Shown here in pieces: positions 4,423 to 11,886 of a stretch of DNA of 18,224 nucleotides (positions within the stretch are counted from its first letter, which is position 1; each line of letters begins with the position of its first letter). The notes beneath the pieces are model-generated. The model was not told the origin of the DNA. It was given only the letters and a program-made list of their open reading frames with translations, and searched no databases. Source of the DNA: Selenomonas sp. AE3005 (lineage in GTDB: Bacteria > Bacillota > Negativicutes > Selenomonadales > Selenomonadaceae); contig NZ_CAJODG010000041.1 of NCBI RefSeq assembly GCF_905233635.1, positions 1 to 18,224 of the forward strand. Direction: 5' to 3'. The translations under genes were made by a program, and so were the position numbers.

Positions 4423-5229
4423 TTATACGGTGTGAAGATTCCAGCCATGGTGCAGAGGCCCTGCGCCGTGCCCCAAATCAAGATTAGCCTGCAGGGCACC
4501 CGTGATATAGGCCTTAGCGTTCTTTATGGCAGTAGTTAGTTCCTGAGCTTTGGCCAGATTGCTGGCAATGGCGGAGGATAGGGTACAGCCGGTGCCGTGG
4601 GTGTTGGGATTGTCGATATGTTCGCCTTTCAGCCACAGGGGGCCGTCTGCGGTATAGAACAGGTCGTCGGCGTCCTGCAGGCGATGGCCGCCTTTGCAGA
4701 GCACATTGCAGCCGTAAGTTTCGTAAAGTTTTTGGGCGGCTTGTATCATATCTTCGTGGCTCTTGATTTCCAGACTGGCCAAAACCTCGGCTTCCATGAG
4801 ATTAGGGGTAATGACTGTGGCCAGCGGCAGAAGTTTTTCCTTCAATGCCGAGATAGCATCTTCATTCAGCAGTCTGGCACCGCTGGTAGCTACCATTACG
4901 GGGTCAACCACGATGTTTTTCGCGTGATACTGGGTGAGTTTAGCGGTGATAACCTCAATCAGTTCGCTGTCAAAGACCATGCCGGTCTTTATGGCATCCG
5001 GGAAAATATCGGTAAAGACGCTGTCTAATTGTGTGGCAAGAAAATCCGGGGCTGTCCTTGCTACTGCTGTGACACCTGTGGTATTTTGCGCAGTCAGGGC
5101 GGTGATGGCGCTCATGCCATAGACACCACTCGCAAGCATGGTCTTGAGGTCAGCCTGAATGCCTGCTCCGCCGCTGGAGTCACTGCCGGCAATGGTCAGA
5201 ACGGTTTTGAGTTCGCATTTTTTTACCAT
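4423..5229 (-). CDS. thiD: Hydroxymethylpyrimidine (phosphate) kinase ThiD
   Basis: ThiD phosphorylates hydroxymethylpyrimidine and its monophosphate to give HMP-PP, the pyrimidine half of thiamine. The 268-residue length is normal for the family. Ribokinase-fold signatures are present: GSDSSGGAGIQAD at about 15-27 (substrate and phosphate binding), VVDPVMVATSG around 107-117, and NPNTHGTGCTLSSA at about 208-220, with the catalytic cysteine at 215 and the anion-hole glycines. It is the last gene of the thiM-thiE-thiD operon, starting two bases after the thiE stop, so it shares the TPP riboswitch upstream of thiM. A dual kinase role is the family norm, and pyridoxal kinase activity is less likely given the context. 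Confidence 0.96.
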   Translation of the reverse strand: MVKKCELKTVLTIAGSDSSGGAGIQADLKTMLASGVYGMSAITALTAQNTTGVTAVARTAPDFLATQLDSVFTDIFPDAIKTGMVFDSELIEVITAKLTQYHAKNIVVDPVMVATSGARLLNEDAISALKEKLLPLATVITPNLMEAEVLASLEIKSHEDMIQAAQKLYETYGCNVLCKGGHRLQDADDLFYTADGPLWLKGEHIDNPNTHGTGCTLSSAIASNLAKAQELTTAIKNAKAYITGALQANLDLGHGAGPLHHGWNLHTV

Positions 5230-5231
5230 AA

Positions 5232-5876
5232 TTAAAACTCCTTTGCAATAAGCTGTCGCAGGTTGGCGGCGGCTTTTTTTATGTCCTTTTGGGCAAAGAT
5301 GGCCGATACCACGGCGGCACCGGCAATGCCCGTGCCGGAAAGCTGGGCGATATTATCTGCGTTAATGCCGCCGATGGCTACTACAGGAATATCCACAGCG
5401 GCTGTAATGGTTTTCAGCATATCCAGGGGGACTTCGACGGCATCTGTTTTTGTGTCGGTGGGAAATACAGCGCCTACGCCTAAATAATCGGCGCCATCCC
5501 GGCAGGCGGTAACAGCCTGCTGGGCGGTTTGAGCCGATACGCCGAGAATTTTATCCGGCCCTAAAAGCTCACGAGCCTTGGCGGCAGGCATATCGTTCTG
5601 GCCGATATGGAGGCCGTCGGCATCACAGGCCAGGGCAATGTCCAGATTATCGTCCACGATAAAGGGGACATGAGAGTTTTGACAGAGTGCTTTTATTTCC
5701 TTGGCAGTGCGCAGAAATTCGTCAAAGGGCAAGTGCTTTTCCCGCAGCTGTACACAGGTTACGCCGCCGGCCAAGGCCTTTTCGACTACTTCGGCAAGAG
5801 AGTTGCCATTTAACCAGCGGCTGTCGGTTACGGCATAGAGATGTAAAGCAGCGGCGGTAATATTAGTGGATTTCAT
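5232..5876 (-). CDS. thiE: Thiamine phosphate synthase ThiE
   Basis: ThiE joins HMP-PP with hydroxyethylthiazole phosphate to form thiamine monophosphate. The 214-residue TIM barrel has the expected landmarks: VQLREK at about 42-47, IVDDNLDIALACDADGLHIG with the Mg-binding aspartates at about 73-92, GVSAQT at about 112, GVGAVFPTDTK (phosphate and thiazole side) at about 137-147, AIGGI at about 170, and VVSAIF near the end. Its ATG overlaps the end of thiM by 14 bases, with a purine-rich GGGGGC just upstream, so translation of the two genes is probably coupled. GVSAQT differs slightly from the usual GxSxHT; I take this as variation, not loss of function. Confidence 0.96.
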   Translation of the reverse strand: MKSTNITAAALHLYAVTDSRWLNGNSLAEVVEKALAGGVTCVQLREKHLPFDEFLRTAKEIKALCQNSHVPFIVDDNLDIALACDADGLHIGQNDMPAAKARELLGPDKILGVSAQTAQQAVTACRDGADYLGVGAVFPTDTKTDAVEVPLDMLKTITAAVDIPVVAIGGINADNIAQLSGTGIAGAAVVSAIFAQKDIKKAAANLRQLIAKEF

Positions 5877-6681
5877 ATTTTGCCCCCTTATTTAGCTCTT
5901 CTGCCGTCAAGTGACAGATAGTGTCGATTATGCGGCTGCGGTAGGAAGCATTGCCTTCGTGGGGGAGAAGGTGCTTATGGGCAAGTTCTCCTGCCAGCCC
6001 CATAGCCATTACGGCAGCAGCGGCAGCTTTCAAAGGCTTGGCGGGACTGGCGGCAATGCAGGCGGCAACGAGCGCCGAGCACTGACAGCCGGTGCCCGTG
6101 ATACGGCTCATTTCCGGATGGCCGTTACGGATGATATAGCAGTTTTTTGTGTCGGCAACCAAATCAATGGCGCCGGTAATAGCCACAATGTTGTTTAACT
6201 GTTGGGCGGCCTGCTTGGCAAATTCGCAGGAATTTGTGAGGTTTTCCTCGGTTACGCTGTCTACGGCGGCGGCATCTACGCCCTTAGTGTTGCCTGTGCC
6301 ATGAATCAGGGTTTTGATTTCCGAGATATTGCCCCGCACGCAGGTAACGCTGCCGGTCTGTAAAATATCCAGCGCGGTCTGTGTTCGCAGCTTAGTGGCA
6401 CCAGCCCCTACCGGGTCGAGCACAACCGGATGGCTTAATTCCTTTGCTTTGCGGGCGGCACTCAGCATGGCCGGGATAGTACGTCCGTTGAGCGTGCCGA
6501 TATTCAAACATAGCCCTGCAGCCAGCTGCGTGATTTCAGCTGTTTCTTCCACATCATCGGCCATAACGGGGCTGGCCCCACAGGCCAGCGTGATATTGGC
6601 CACATCATTTACCGTCACATAGTTGGTGATGTGATGAATCAGCGGCGCAGTTTGGCGAATGTTTTCCCAGGTGTTAAACAA
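5863..6681 (-). CDS. thiM: Hydroxyethylthiazole kinase ThiM
   Basis: ThiM phosphorylates 4-methyl-5-hydroxyethylthiazole so that salvaged thiazole can enter thiamine synthesis. The 272-residue protein has the family marks: the N-terminal HHITNYVTVNDVAN, VVLDPVGAGAT at about 86-96, and MSRITGTGCQCSA at about 191-203 with the catalytic cysteine at 199. The start appears to be a TTG at 6681: AAGGAGG lies seven bases upstream on the minus strand and no in-frame ATG is close by. As the first gene of the operon, it follows a promoter, a TPP aptamer and an intrinsic terminator, so it should be shut off when thiamine pyrophosphate is plentiful. Together with thiE and thiD and no thiC here, this is a salvage cassette. 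Confidence 0.95.
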   Translation of the reverse strand: MFNTWENIRQTAPLIHHITNYVTVNDVANITLACGASPVMADDVEETAEITQLAAGLCLNIGTLNGRTIPAMLSAARKAKELSHPVVLDPVGAGATKLRTQTALDILQTGSVTCVRGNISEIKTLIHGTGNTKGVDAAAVDSVTEENLTNSCEFAKQAAQQLNNIVAITGAIDLVADTKNCYIIRNGHPEMSRITGTGCQCSALVAACIAASPAKPLKAAAAAVMAMGLAGELAHKHLLPHEGNASYRSRIIDTICHLTAEELNKGAKYEIH

Positions 6682-6717
6682 GTTAATTCCTCCTTCAGCT
6701 GGAGGGAAATGGGCAAA

Positions 6718-6748
6718 CGAAAAGGACTATCCGATTTTTGGATAGTCC
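6718..6748 (-). terminator. Riboswitch-controlled terminator before thiM
   Basis: Perfect 9-bp stem GGACTATCC/GGATAGTCC (6724-6732, 6740-6748), followed by T residues on the minus strand. It lies between the TPP aptamer and thiM, as expected for transcription attenuation when TPP binds. Confidence 0.85.
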
Positions 6749-6763
6749 CGAATGACGTTATTC

Positions 6764-6873
6764 CTACTTCCCTACGTTGGCATTATCCAAATCAGGTTAG
6801 GAACTGACTCTGCAGTTCCGTAACGGTCGAAGTGCATAACTTCCTCTCAGCCCGTCTGCGAGCTCCCGTGTAT
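6764..6873 (-). ncRNA. TPP riboswitch (THI element)
   Basis: On the minus strand the conserved THI-box parts appear in order: ACGGGAGC at the 5' side, GCTGAGA (6845-6851), ACCTGAT (6791-6797), GATAATGCCA (6778-6787) and GTAGGGAAGT closing the aptamer. These form the pyrimidine- and pyrophosphate-sensing helices. Its position upstream of a terminator and thiM makes this a standard OFF switch for thiamine salvage. Confidence 0.95.
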
Positions 6874-6887
6874 GTGATTATGTCTTT

Positions 6888-6916
6888 AGTTTAGCGGCCA
6901 GGGATAGTTTTGTCAA
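6888..6916 (-). promoter_or_regulatory. Promoter of the thiMED operon
   Basis: TTGACA (6911-6916 reversed) and TAAACT (6888-6893 reversed) are separated by exactly 17 bases on the minus strand, ending about 15 bases before the TPP aptamer. Confidence 0.75.
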
Positions 6917-6926
6917 ATAAATATAA

Positions 6927-7069
6927 CTCGGAACAAGATGTCTCCCACCTCTATAGGTGGCGAGTTCCTTGTTTATTAACAGGCGGTGAGCAAATATCTC
7001 CCGCCTCGTTGAAACGCCAAGAGGAAGTTTTGCCTGCGGCAAAACTGGAACAACGGCGTTATAAACGAG
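6927..7069. repeat. Cluster of hairpins (structured RNA or transposon relic)
   Basis: Three hairpins stand in a row. Hairpin one: AACAAG (6932-6937) with CTTGTT (6968-6973), enclosing CCACCT/AGGTGG (6945-6960) with a symmetric internal loop. Hairpin two: AGGCGG.GAG (6981-6990) with CTC.CCGCCT (6998-7006). Hairpin three is nested: CTCGTT/AACGAG, then AACGCC/GGCGTT, then the perfect GTTTTGCC/GGCAAAAC (7027-7045). A spurious open frame runs through it, but it has no ribosome binding site. It could be a folded RNA or the hairpin ends of an IS200/IS605-type element; the sequence does not settle it. Confidence 0.5.
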
Positions 7070-7256
7070 AGCACATCAGCGTAGTGTCCACCTGGCAAAA
7101 ATATTATTATAGCAGGTATTGGTTGCAGTGGGGGCAAATTTTTTACATACACCCCAATGGGAAAAGCTCCTAGAGGTTCTGTATAAAATGACTAAGTATT
7201 CACTGCTTGTGTTATAATTCTGTATATATCATAAAATGGTGGTTCTTTAGTGGGAG
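7070..7256. promoter_or_regulatory. Upstream region of the DMT transporter with a likely promoter
   Basis: TATAAT occurs at 7213-7218, with a weak -35 (TGACTA, 7189-7194) 18 bases before it, about 45 bases upstream of the transporter start. I see no gene in this stretch. Confidence 0.5.
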
Positions 7257-7262
7257 TTGCGT

Positions 7263-8168
7263 ATGAGTGATAAATTAAAGGGCAATGTAATGCTATTGCT
7301 GACGGCTATGATTTGGGGCGGCGGTTTTGTGGCGCAGAGTGCTGGCATGGATTATATTGGGCCGTTTACTTTTTGTGCAGCGCGGTATGTATTGGCGATG
7401 ATAGCGCTGATTCCGGTAGTTTTGCTGTTCAGCGTGCAGGCGCGGCAAAATCCGCAGGCGTCCATGTGGGAAAGGTTTGCCCCGGATAAGGCAACGTTGT
7501 GGGGCGGTCTTTACTGCGGCCTGACCTTAGGCGTGGCTGACGCCCTGCAGCAGGTCGGTATTTGCTATACGACAGCAGGCAAGGCTGGTTTTATTACGGC
7601 ACTTTATATCATTATGGTGCCTTTGATGGGCCGGGTTATCGGTCAGCGCATTCCCAAGGTTCTGGCATTTTGCGTGCTGCTGGCAATTGTAGGGTTCTAT
7701 TTCTTGTGTGTTAATGAGGAACTAAGCGTGGGGTACGGTGATGTTCTGATTCTCTGCTGTGCGGTATTTTTCTCGCTGCATATTCTGGTTATTGACTACT
7801 TTATGAAGAAAAAAGCGGACGGCATCAAGCTGTCATGGGTGCAGTTTACGGTGGCGTTCGTCTTTGCCGGCAGTCTGGTCGGAGGCTTTGAAACACCGTC
7901 GGCAGCTAGTTTGTGGGCGGCCAGATATCCGTTGTTGTTTGCCGGGGTTATTTCCAGCGGCATTGCGTATACTTTGCAGATTTTGGGGCAGAAATATACC
8001 GACCCGACGATAGCAACGCTGCTTATGAGCCTTGAATCCGTGTTTGCGGTGCTGGCAGGCTGGGCGGTGCTGGGCGAGGTTATGAACGGCCGGGAAATTG
8101 GGGGCTGTGTGCTGGTATTTGCGGCGGTATTGCTGGCTCAGCTGCCATTACCTGTGTTAAAAAGATAA
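7263..8168 (+). CDS. DMT-superfamily (EamA) transporter
   Basis: This 301-residue protein is made of about ten hydrophobic helices in two similar halves, the standard EamA layout. The first helix carries MIWGGGFVAQ, like the N-terminal W-G motif of the family. The end of the first half has TTAGKAGFITALYIIMVP, and the second half has SSGIAYTLQILGQKYTDPTIATLLMSLESVFAVLAGW, which is the family's strongest signature. Such proteins move small metabolites or amino acids, often outward, across the cytoplasmic membrane; the substrate cannot be read from the sequence. The ATG at 7263 is preferred over the TTG at 7257 because GGGAG (7252-7256) then has six bases of spacing. It precedes the dehydrogenase gene by 72 bases with no terminator, suggesting one transcript. 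Confidence 0.93.
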   Translation: MSDKLKGNVMLLLTAMIWGGGFVAQSAGMDYIGPFTFCAARYVLAMIALIPVVLLFSVQARQNPQASMWERFAPDKATLWGGLYCGLTLGVADALQQVGICYTTAGKAGFITALYIIMVPLMGRVIGQRIPKVLAFCVLLAIVGFYFLCVNEELSVGYGDVLILCCAVFFSLHILVIDYFMKKKADGIKLSWVQFTVAFVFAGSLVGGFETPSAASLWAARYPLLFAGVISSGIAYTLQILGQKYTDPTIATLLMSLESVFAVLAGWAVLGEVMNGREIGGCVLVFAAVLLAQLPLPVLKR

Positions 8169-8240
8169 CGAGGCAGGATAATAATGCACGGTTGGCGAAG
8201 TCTTTTTACGTTTGGAGTTAACGACAGGAGGATGATGAAC

Positions 8241-9113
8241 ATGGGCATAAAAAATATTGGTTTTATTGGCACAGGCATTATGGGCGCGGCTATGGCTGGC
8301 CATCTTATGGAGGCAGGGTTTTCCGTCAGTGTGTACAACCGCACCAAAGCCAAGGCAGAGGGGCTGATAGCCAGAGGTGCTAAATGGTGTGAGAGTCCCG
8401 GTGCCTGCGCTAAAGGGCAGGACGTGGTGATTACCATTGTGGGCTATCCGAAAGATGTGGAAGAAGTCTATCTGGGGCAGAATGGTATTTTGGAAAATGC
8501 CGCCAGCGGTGCTTATGTGGTGGATATGACTACGTCATCGCCTATCTTGGCGGAAAAGATTTTTACGGCGGCGCAGGCCAAAGGCATTCATGCCGTAGAC
8601 GCGCCGGTGACCGGTGGGGATATCGGGGCCCAAAATGCTACACTGTCCATATTGGTGGGTGGTGAGGAAAGTGCCTTTACGGCTTTGCAGCCGGTGTTTG
8701 CGGCGATGGGCAAAAATCTGGTCTATATGGGCAGTGCCGGTGCCGGGCAAAAAGCCAAGGCCTGCAATCAGATTGCCATTGCCGGCGCGCTGGCAGGGGC
8801 TTGTGAGGCGTATGCCTACGCAAAGGCTTCGGGCATAGATTTGGAAAAAACCTATCAGGCAATATCTGCTGGCGCTGCCGGCAGCTTCCAGATGAGCAAT
8901 GTGGTGCGCCGGGGGCTGGACGGTGACTTTGCGCCGGGCTTTATGATGAAACACTTCGGCAAGGATTTGGCTATCGGTACAGAAACGTCAGCAGCTTATG
9001 GTACGGCTTTGCCAGTGCTGGGGCAGGTGCTCAGCGAAGTACGGCAGATGGAACGGCAGGGCGAGGGCGATAAAGGCACACAGGCGCTGCTGAAATATTA
9101 TGGGATTGAGTAA
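8241..9113 (+). CDS. NAD(P)-dependent beta-hydroxyacid dehydrogenase (GarR/HIBADH family)
   Basis: This 290-residue enzyme has a Rossmann domain starting IGFIGTGIMGAAMAGHL (about 6-22), with NRT at the end of beta 2 where NADP-preferring members usually have Asn-Arg-Thr. The substrate-loop signature DAPVTGGDIGA is at about 120-130, and GAGQKAKACNQ at about 167-177 supplies the catalytic Lys173 and Asn176. The family reduces or oxidises short 3-hydroxy acids such as tartronate semialdehyde, 3-hydroxyisobutyrate or succinic semialdehyde, and the substrate here is not clear. The start at 8241 is chosen because AGGAGG (8226-8231) is nine bases away; ATGs at 8232 and 8235 are too close to it, and the frame stays open upstream. 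It is probably co-transcribed with the transporter before it. Confidence 0.93.
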   Translation: MGIKNIGFIGTGIMGAAMAGHLMEAGFSVSVYNRTKAKAEGLIARGAKWCESPGACAKGQDVVITIVGYPKDVEEVYLGQNGILENAASGAYVVDMTTSSPILAEKIFTAAQAKGIHAVDAPVTGGDIGAQNATLSILVGGEESAFTALQPVFAAMGKNLVYMGSAGAGQKAKACNQIAIAGALAGACEAYAYAKASGIDLEKTYQAISAGAAGSFQMSNVVRRGLDGDFAPGFMMKHFGKDLAIGTETSAAYGTALPVLGQVLSEVRQMERQGEGDKGTQALLKYYGIE

Positions 9114-9120
9114 ATGACAT

Positions 9121-9164
9121 AAAAAGAAGGACGTCGCATGGTTAGGTGTAACGTCCTTCTTTTT
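9121..9164. terminator. Two-way terminator between convergent genes
   Basis: A perfect 14-base inverted repeat (AAAAAGAAGGACGT, 9121-9134, with 9151-9164) ends in A and T runs on each side. It serves the dehydrogenase on the plus strand and the FtsA-like gene on the minus strand. Confidence 0.9.
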
Positions 9165-9166
9165 CT

Positions 9167-11770
9167 TTAATCCCGACGGATAAAGTCGGAGATACTTTTT
9201 CTTACGGGTTTGTCTGTGGCTGCGGCTGACGCTTGGCTTTGGCCGATGGCCTCAGCGAGCCCCGGGATATGTTTGTTGGGTTCGGCGTGGTGCATGGGGG
9301 CAGCGTCAGCGGCGTTGATGGTGGACAGCGTGGGCACACCATGTACGGCGCTGGGGGCAGGGGCCGCAGCCGGCGGTGCAGCTGCTGCACCTGCACCTGC
9401 TCCTGCTGGAGTGCCGGAATCAGCTCCTGCCGCTGTGGCAGAAAGGGACGGCGTAATGGGCACATCGCGGCTGCTGAGTTTTACTTCCAAGGTATCGCCG
9501 TTTTTCACTGGGTCGGTGAAGTCCACGGGAATACCGTTGACCAAAATGGTGAAGGTCACGCGGCTGGTAGCGGCTGGCGGCTGGAAGTTGACAGCCAGCA
9601 GGGCATCGCTCACCGTGGTAGCGACACGGGCCGAGGTGTGATAGGTGATATCACAGCCATCGTCAATAATAGTGCCAGGGCTGGCAGTGCGGCCGTTGAC
9701 CATCAGTTCTACATTGGCAGATGGGATAGCAAATTCCTTGCCTTCGTAGTAAATCATGACGGAGGTATCGGCATTTTTGATATTCAAAATATCGCCCAGT
9801 TTCGGGTCATCGTCAGCGATGTATTCCACATGGTCACCCTCGTGGATAGGCATGGAAATGCTAGCTGGCAGGTCGTTGAGCAAAATTTCCGGCGTGCAGC
9901 TGTATACGGTTTCCGAACCGTTCAGGGTGTAGTGAATCTTGCGGCCGGTGGGCGGATAGCCTGCGGCCAACAAAGCCTCACCCAGACTCTTGAATTCCCG
10001 GCTTTCAATCACATCGCCATCGGCCAGCAACTGGTCAGCGTCAGCCTCTTTGCCGTTGACGGTCACGCGCTGACGTATATGTTTTTCGCGGCCGTTGATG
10101 TAAATGGTGTATTCCTGTCCGGCCGTGACCAAATCACCCAGGCGTACGGTGGGGGTGGTGCCGTTTTCACCGGGAATGACGGTGATACGGGCACCGTCCC
10201 TGATGACAGTATCAAGGTCAGCCTCTTCGTCCCCGAGCATGATTTTGGCAAAGGTGCCCATGGTGCCGGGGAAGAATTTCTTTTCCGTGCCGATATTTAC
10301 CATCAGGCCCAGACCGGGGTGGCCGTTGTACTTGCGCATGTTGATACCGGCGTTCAGGAGCGCGTCAGAGACGGTGAGCTCGCGGAAATTGAACAGGCTG
10401 TATTCTTCGTCATTGACATAGACGGAGAGAAAGTGCAGGGTGTTGAGCGAGGCAATTTTCAGTATGCCTAAGGGCGTTACGGCGTCAGGCAAATGCAGTT
10501 CATCGGGAATGTCAGTAATGCCGTTGACTACATCCGGCTTGCGGACGGCAACTCTGTTTTCCGGCATACCCATGGCGTCGGCGACAAATTTTGCCAGTCC
10601 CGGCGTCTGGGAACCGCCGCCTACGAGCATAACGGCCTGCGGCGTATCGCCGTTCAGTTCAAAAATCTGTTTGGCGATGGCGTTGGCCAGATTCTCAATA
10701 TTGGGCATTACGGGGTCCAGTATTTCCCGGGCGGTAAGATGGTACTCGGTGCCCAGAATATCGGTGAAGGAAACGTCTTCGCCATTGGAAGCCTGCCGTT
10801 TGATTTGTTCTGCGATATTGAAGTCCAGCAGGAAACGCTGGCTGATGGCCTCGGTTACTTCGTCACCGGCCAGGGGCACCATGCCGTAGGCAATGACAGA
10901 ACCGTTTTTGGTGATGGCCACGTCGGAGGTGCCGGCGCCGATATCCACGAGCACCAGATTGAGATGGCGCATGGTCGGCGGAATCAGCACGTTGATGGCG
11001 GCAATCGGCTCCAAAGTCAGAGCGCGCATTTCCAAATTGGTAGCATGGAGCGCTGACTGCATGGAGTCAATGACCTGCCGGGGCAGGAAGGTGGCAATGA
11101 CCACGGCCTTGGCTTTTTTGCCACGCTGGCCAATCAGCATTTTCAGCTGAATATCGTCCAGAACGTAACGTATGGTGCTGTAGCCAACGCAGTAATAGCG
11201 GCTGGGGTCATCGACAGTGTGGCTTTCAGCCAAAGCGGCCTGCGCCGCCTGTACGCCGGCAAAATCCAAATTGCGCTGCTGTTCAGCTGTGATGAGGCCG
11301 TTTACTTCCATTTCGGCCTCGGCAGTCATGGTGTAGAGGGCACGGCCGGCGGCAGCGACAGCGGCCGTTTTGATGGGGCCGGTCTTTTCAATCAGGGCAT
11401 TTTTTACCTTTTCGACGATGGCCGCTACCTGCGGAACGTCGTGAATCTGTCCGTCCAGCATGGCTCTGGTCTTATGTTCAAGTCTGCTAGTGGCGATGAC
11501 GTGCAGGTTTTCGTCGTCACCTTCCTCGGCCACGATACCGATAACACTGCGCGTGCCAATATCCAGGGCAAAAATGCGCTCGTGTTGTTTGACCGCTTTG
11601 GGCGGCGGCGTTTTGATGACGTTGATGGCCTCCACCACTTCCGGGCTGAGTTCTTCCTCGACAGGTGGCTCGACCGGCTTGGCTTTTTTGGTGGTGCGGG
11701 TGGTTTTCTTAGGGGCGGCGGTTTTGGAAGCGCCGTCTATATCTGCTGTAGTTTTCTTTACTGTTGGCAT
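9167..11770 (-). CDS. Extended FtsA-like ATPase with C-terminal repeat units
   Basis: This 867-residue protein has a basic, Lys/Thr/Pro-rich N-terminal tail (1-60) and an actin-fold ATPase core of the FtsA/PilM type. Core landmarks are FALDIGTRSVIGIV (phosphate 1, about 67-80), LVLVDIGAGTSDVAI (phosphate 2, 272-286) and VMLVGGGSQTPGL (adenosine site, 380-392), with an FtsA-type SHS2 region between them. FtsA itself is about 420 residues, so more than 400 residues are extra. The extension (about 450-765) holds five similar signatures at about 60-residue spacing: DGARITV 525, DGDVIES 584, EGDHVEY 644, DGCDITY 704, NGDTLEV 757. Three of the units also carry a VNG or LNG string, as in beta-grasp domains. 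An Ala/Pro-rich linker (780-815) and the end KSISDFIRRD follow. A role in division or envelope assembly is inferred. AAGGAG precedes the ATG by seven bases. Confidence 0.85.
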   Translation of the reverse strand: MPTVKKTTADIDGASKTAAPKKTTRTTKKAKPVEPPVEEELSPEVVEAINVIKTPPPKAVKQHERIFALDIGTRSVIGIVAEEGDDENLHVIATSRLEHKTRAMLDGQIHDVPQVAAIVEKVKNALIEKTGPIKTAAVAAAGRALYTMTAEAEMEVNGLITAEQQRNLDFAGVQAAQAALAESHTVDDPSRYYCVGYSTIRYVLDDIQLKMLIGQRGKKAKAVVIATFLPRQVIDSMQSALHATNLEMRALTLEPIAAINVLIPPTMRHLNLVLVDIGAGTSDVAITKNGSVIAYGMVPLAGDEVTEAISQRFLLDFNIAEQIKRQASNGEDVSFTDILGTEYHLTAREILDPVMPNIENLANAIAKQIFELNGDTPQAVMLVGGGSQTPGLAKFVADAMGMPENRVAVRKPDVVNGITDIPDELHLPDAVTPLGILKIASLNTLHFLSVYVNDEEYSLFNFRELTVSDALLNAGINMRKYNGHPGLGLMVNIGTEKKFFPGTMGTFAKIMLGDEEADLDTVIRDGARITVIPGENGTTPTVRLGDLVTAGQEYTIYINGREKHIRQRVTVNGKEADADQLLADGDVIESREFKSLGEALLAAGYPPTGRKIHYTLNGSETVYSCTPEILLNDLPASISMPIHEGDHVEYIADDDPKLGDILNIKNADTSVMIYYEGKEFAIPSANVELMVNGRTASPGTIIDDGCDITYHTSARVATTVSDALLAVNFQPPAATSRVTFTILVNGIPVDFTDPVKNGDTLEVKLSSRDVPITPSLSATAAGADSGTPAGAGAGAAAAPPAAAPAPSAVHGVPTLSTINAADAAPMHHAEPNKHIPGLAEAIGQSQASAAATDKPVRKSISDFIRRD

Positions 11771-11808
11771 AAAAAAACTCCTTACGACTAATAATTTAAA
11801 GGGTTATG

Positions 11809-11838
11809 TATACTATTTCGCGAAATATATAGTATAAT
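11809..11838. promoter_or_regulatory. Palindrome and promoter in the divergent intergenic region
   Basis: TATACTA (11809-11815) mirrors TAGTATA (11830-11836) around the perfect palindrome TTTCGCGAAA (11816-11825). TATAAT at 11833-11838 is a plus-strand -10 for the FakA-like gene, and the reverse strand offers TATACT towards the FtsA-like gene. One protein binding here could control both genes. Confidence 0.5.
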
Positions 11839-11886
11839 CCTGTTTTAAGAGGAAAATATTCCAAGCTATAGAATGGGTGTGATATT

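Noticed and set aside
6981..7069. CRISPR array
   Set aside because: The repeated structures are different hairpins, not direct repeats with regular spacers, and there are no cas genes.
6910..7173. Plus-strand 87-codon frame
   Set aside because: TTG start without a ribosome binding site, located inside the thiM promoter and running through stacked hairpins.
9233..10471. Plus-strand 412-codon frame
   Set aside because: It is antisense to the FtsA-like gene, whose frame has clear ATPase motifs. Long antisense frames are common in such G+C-richer genes.
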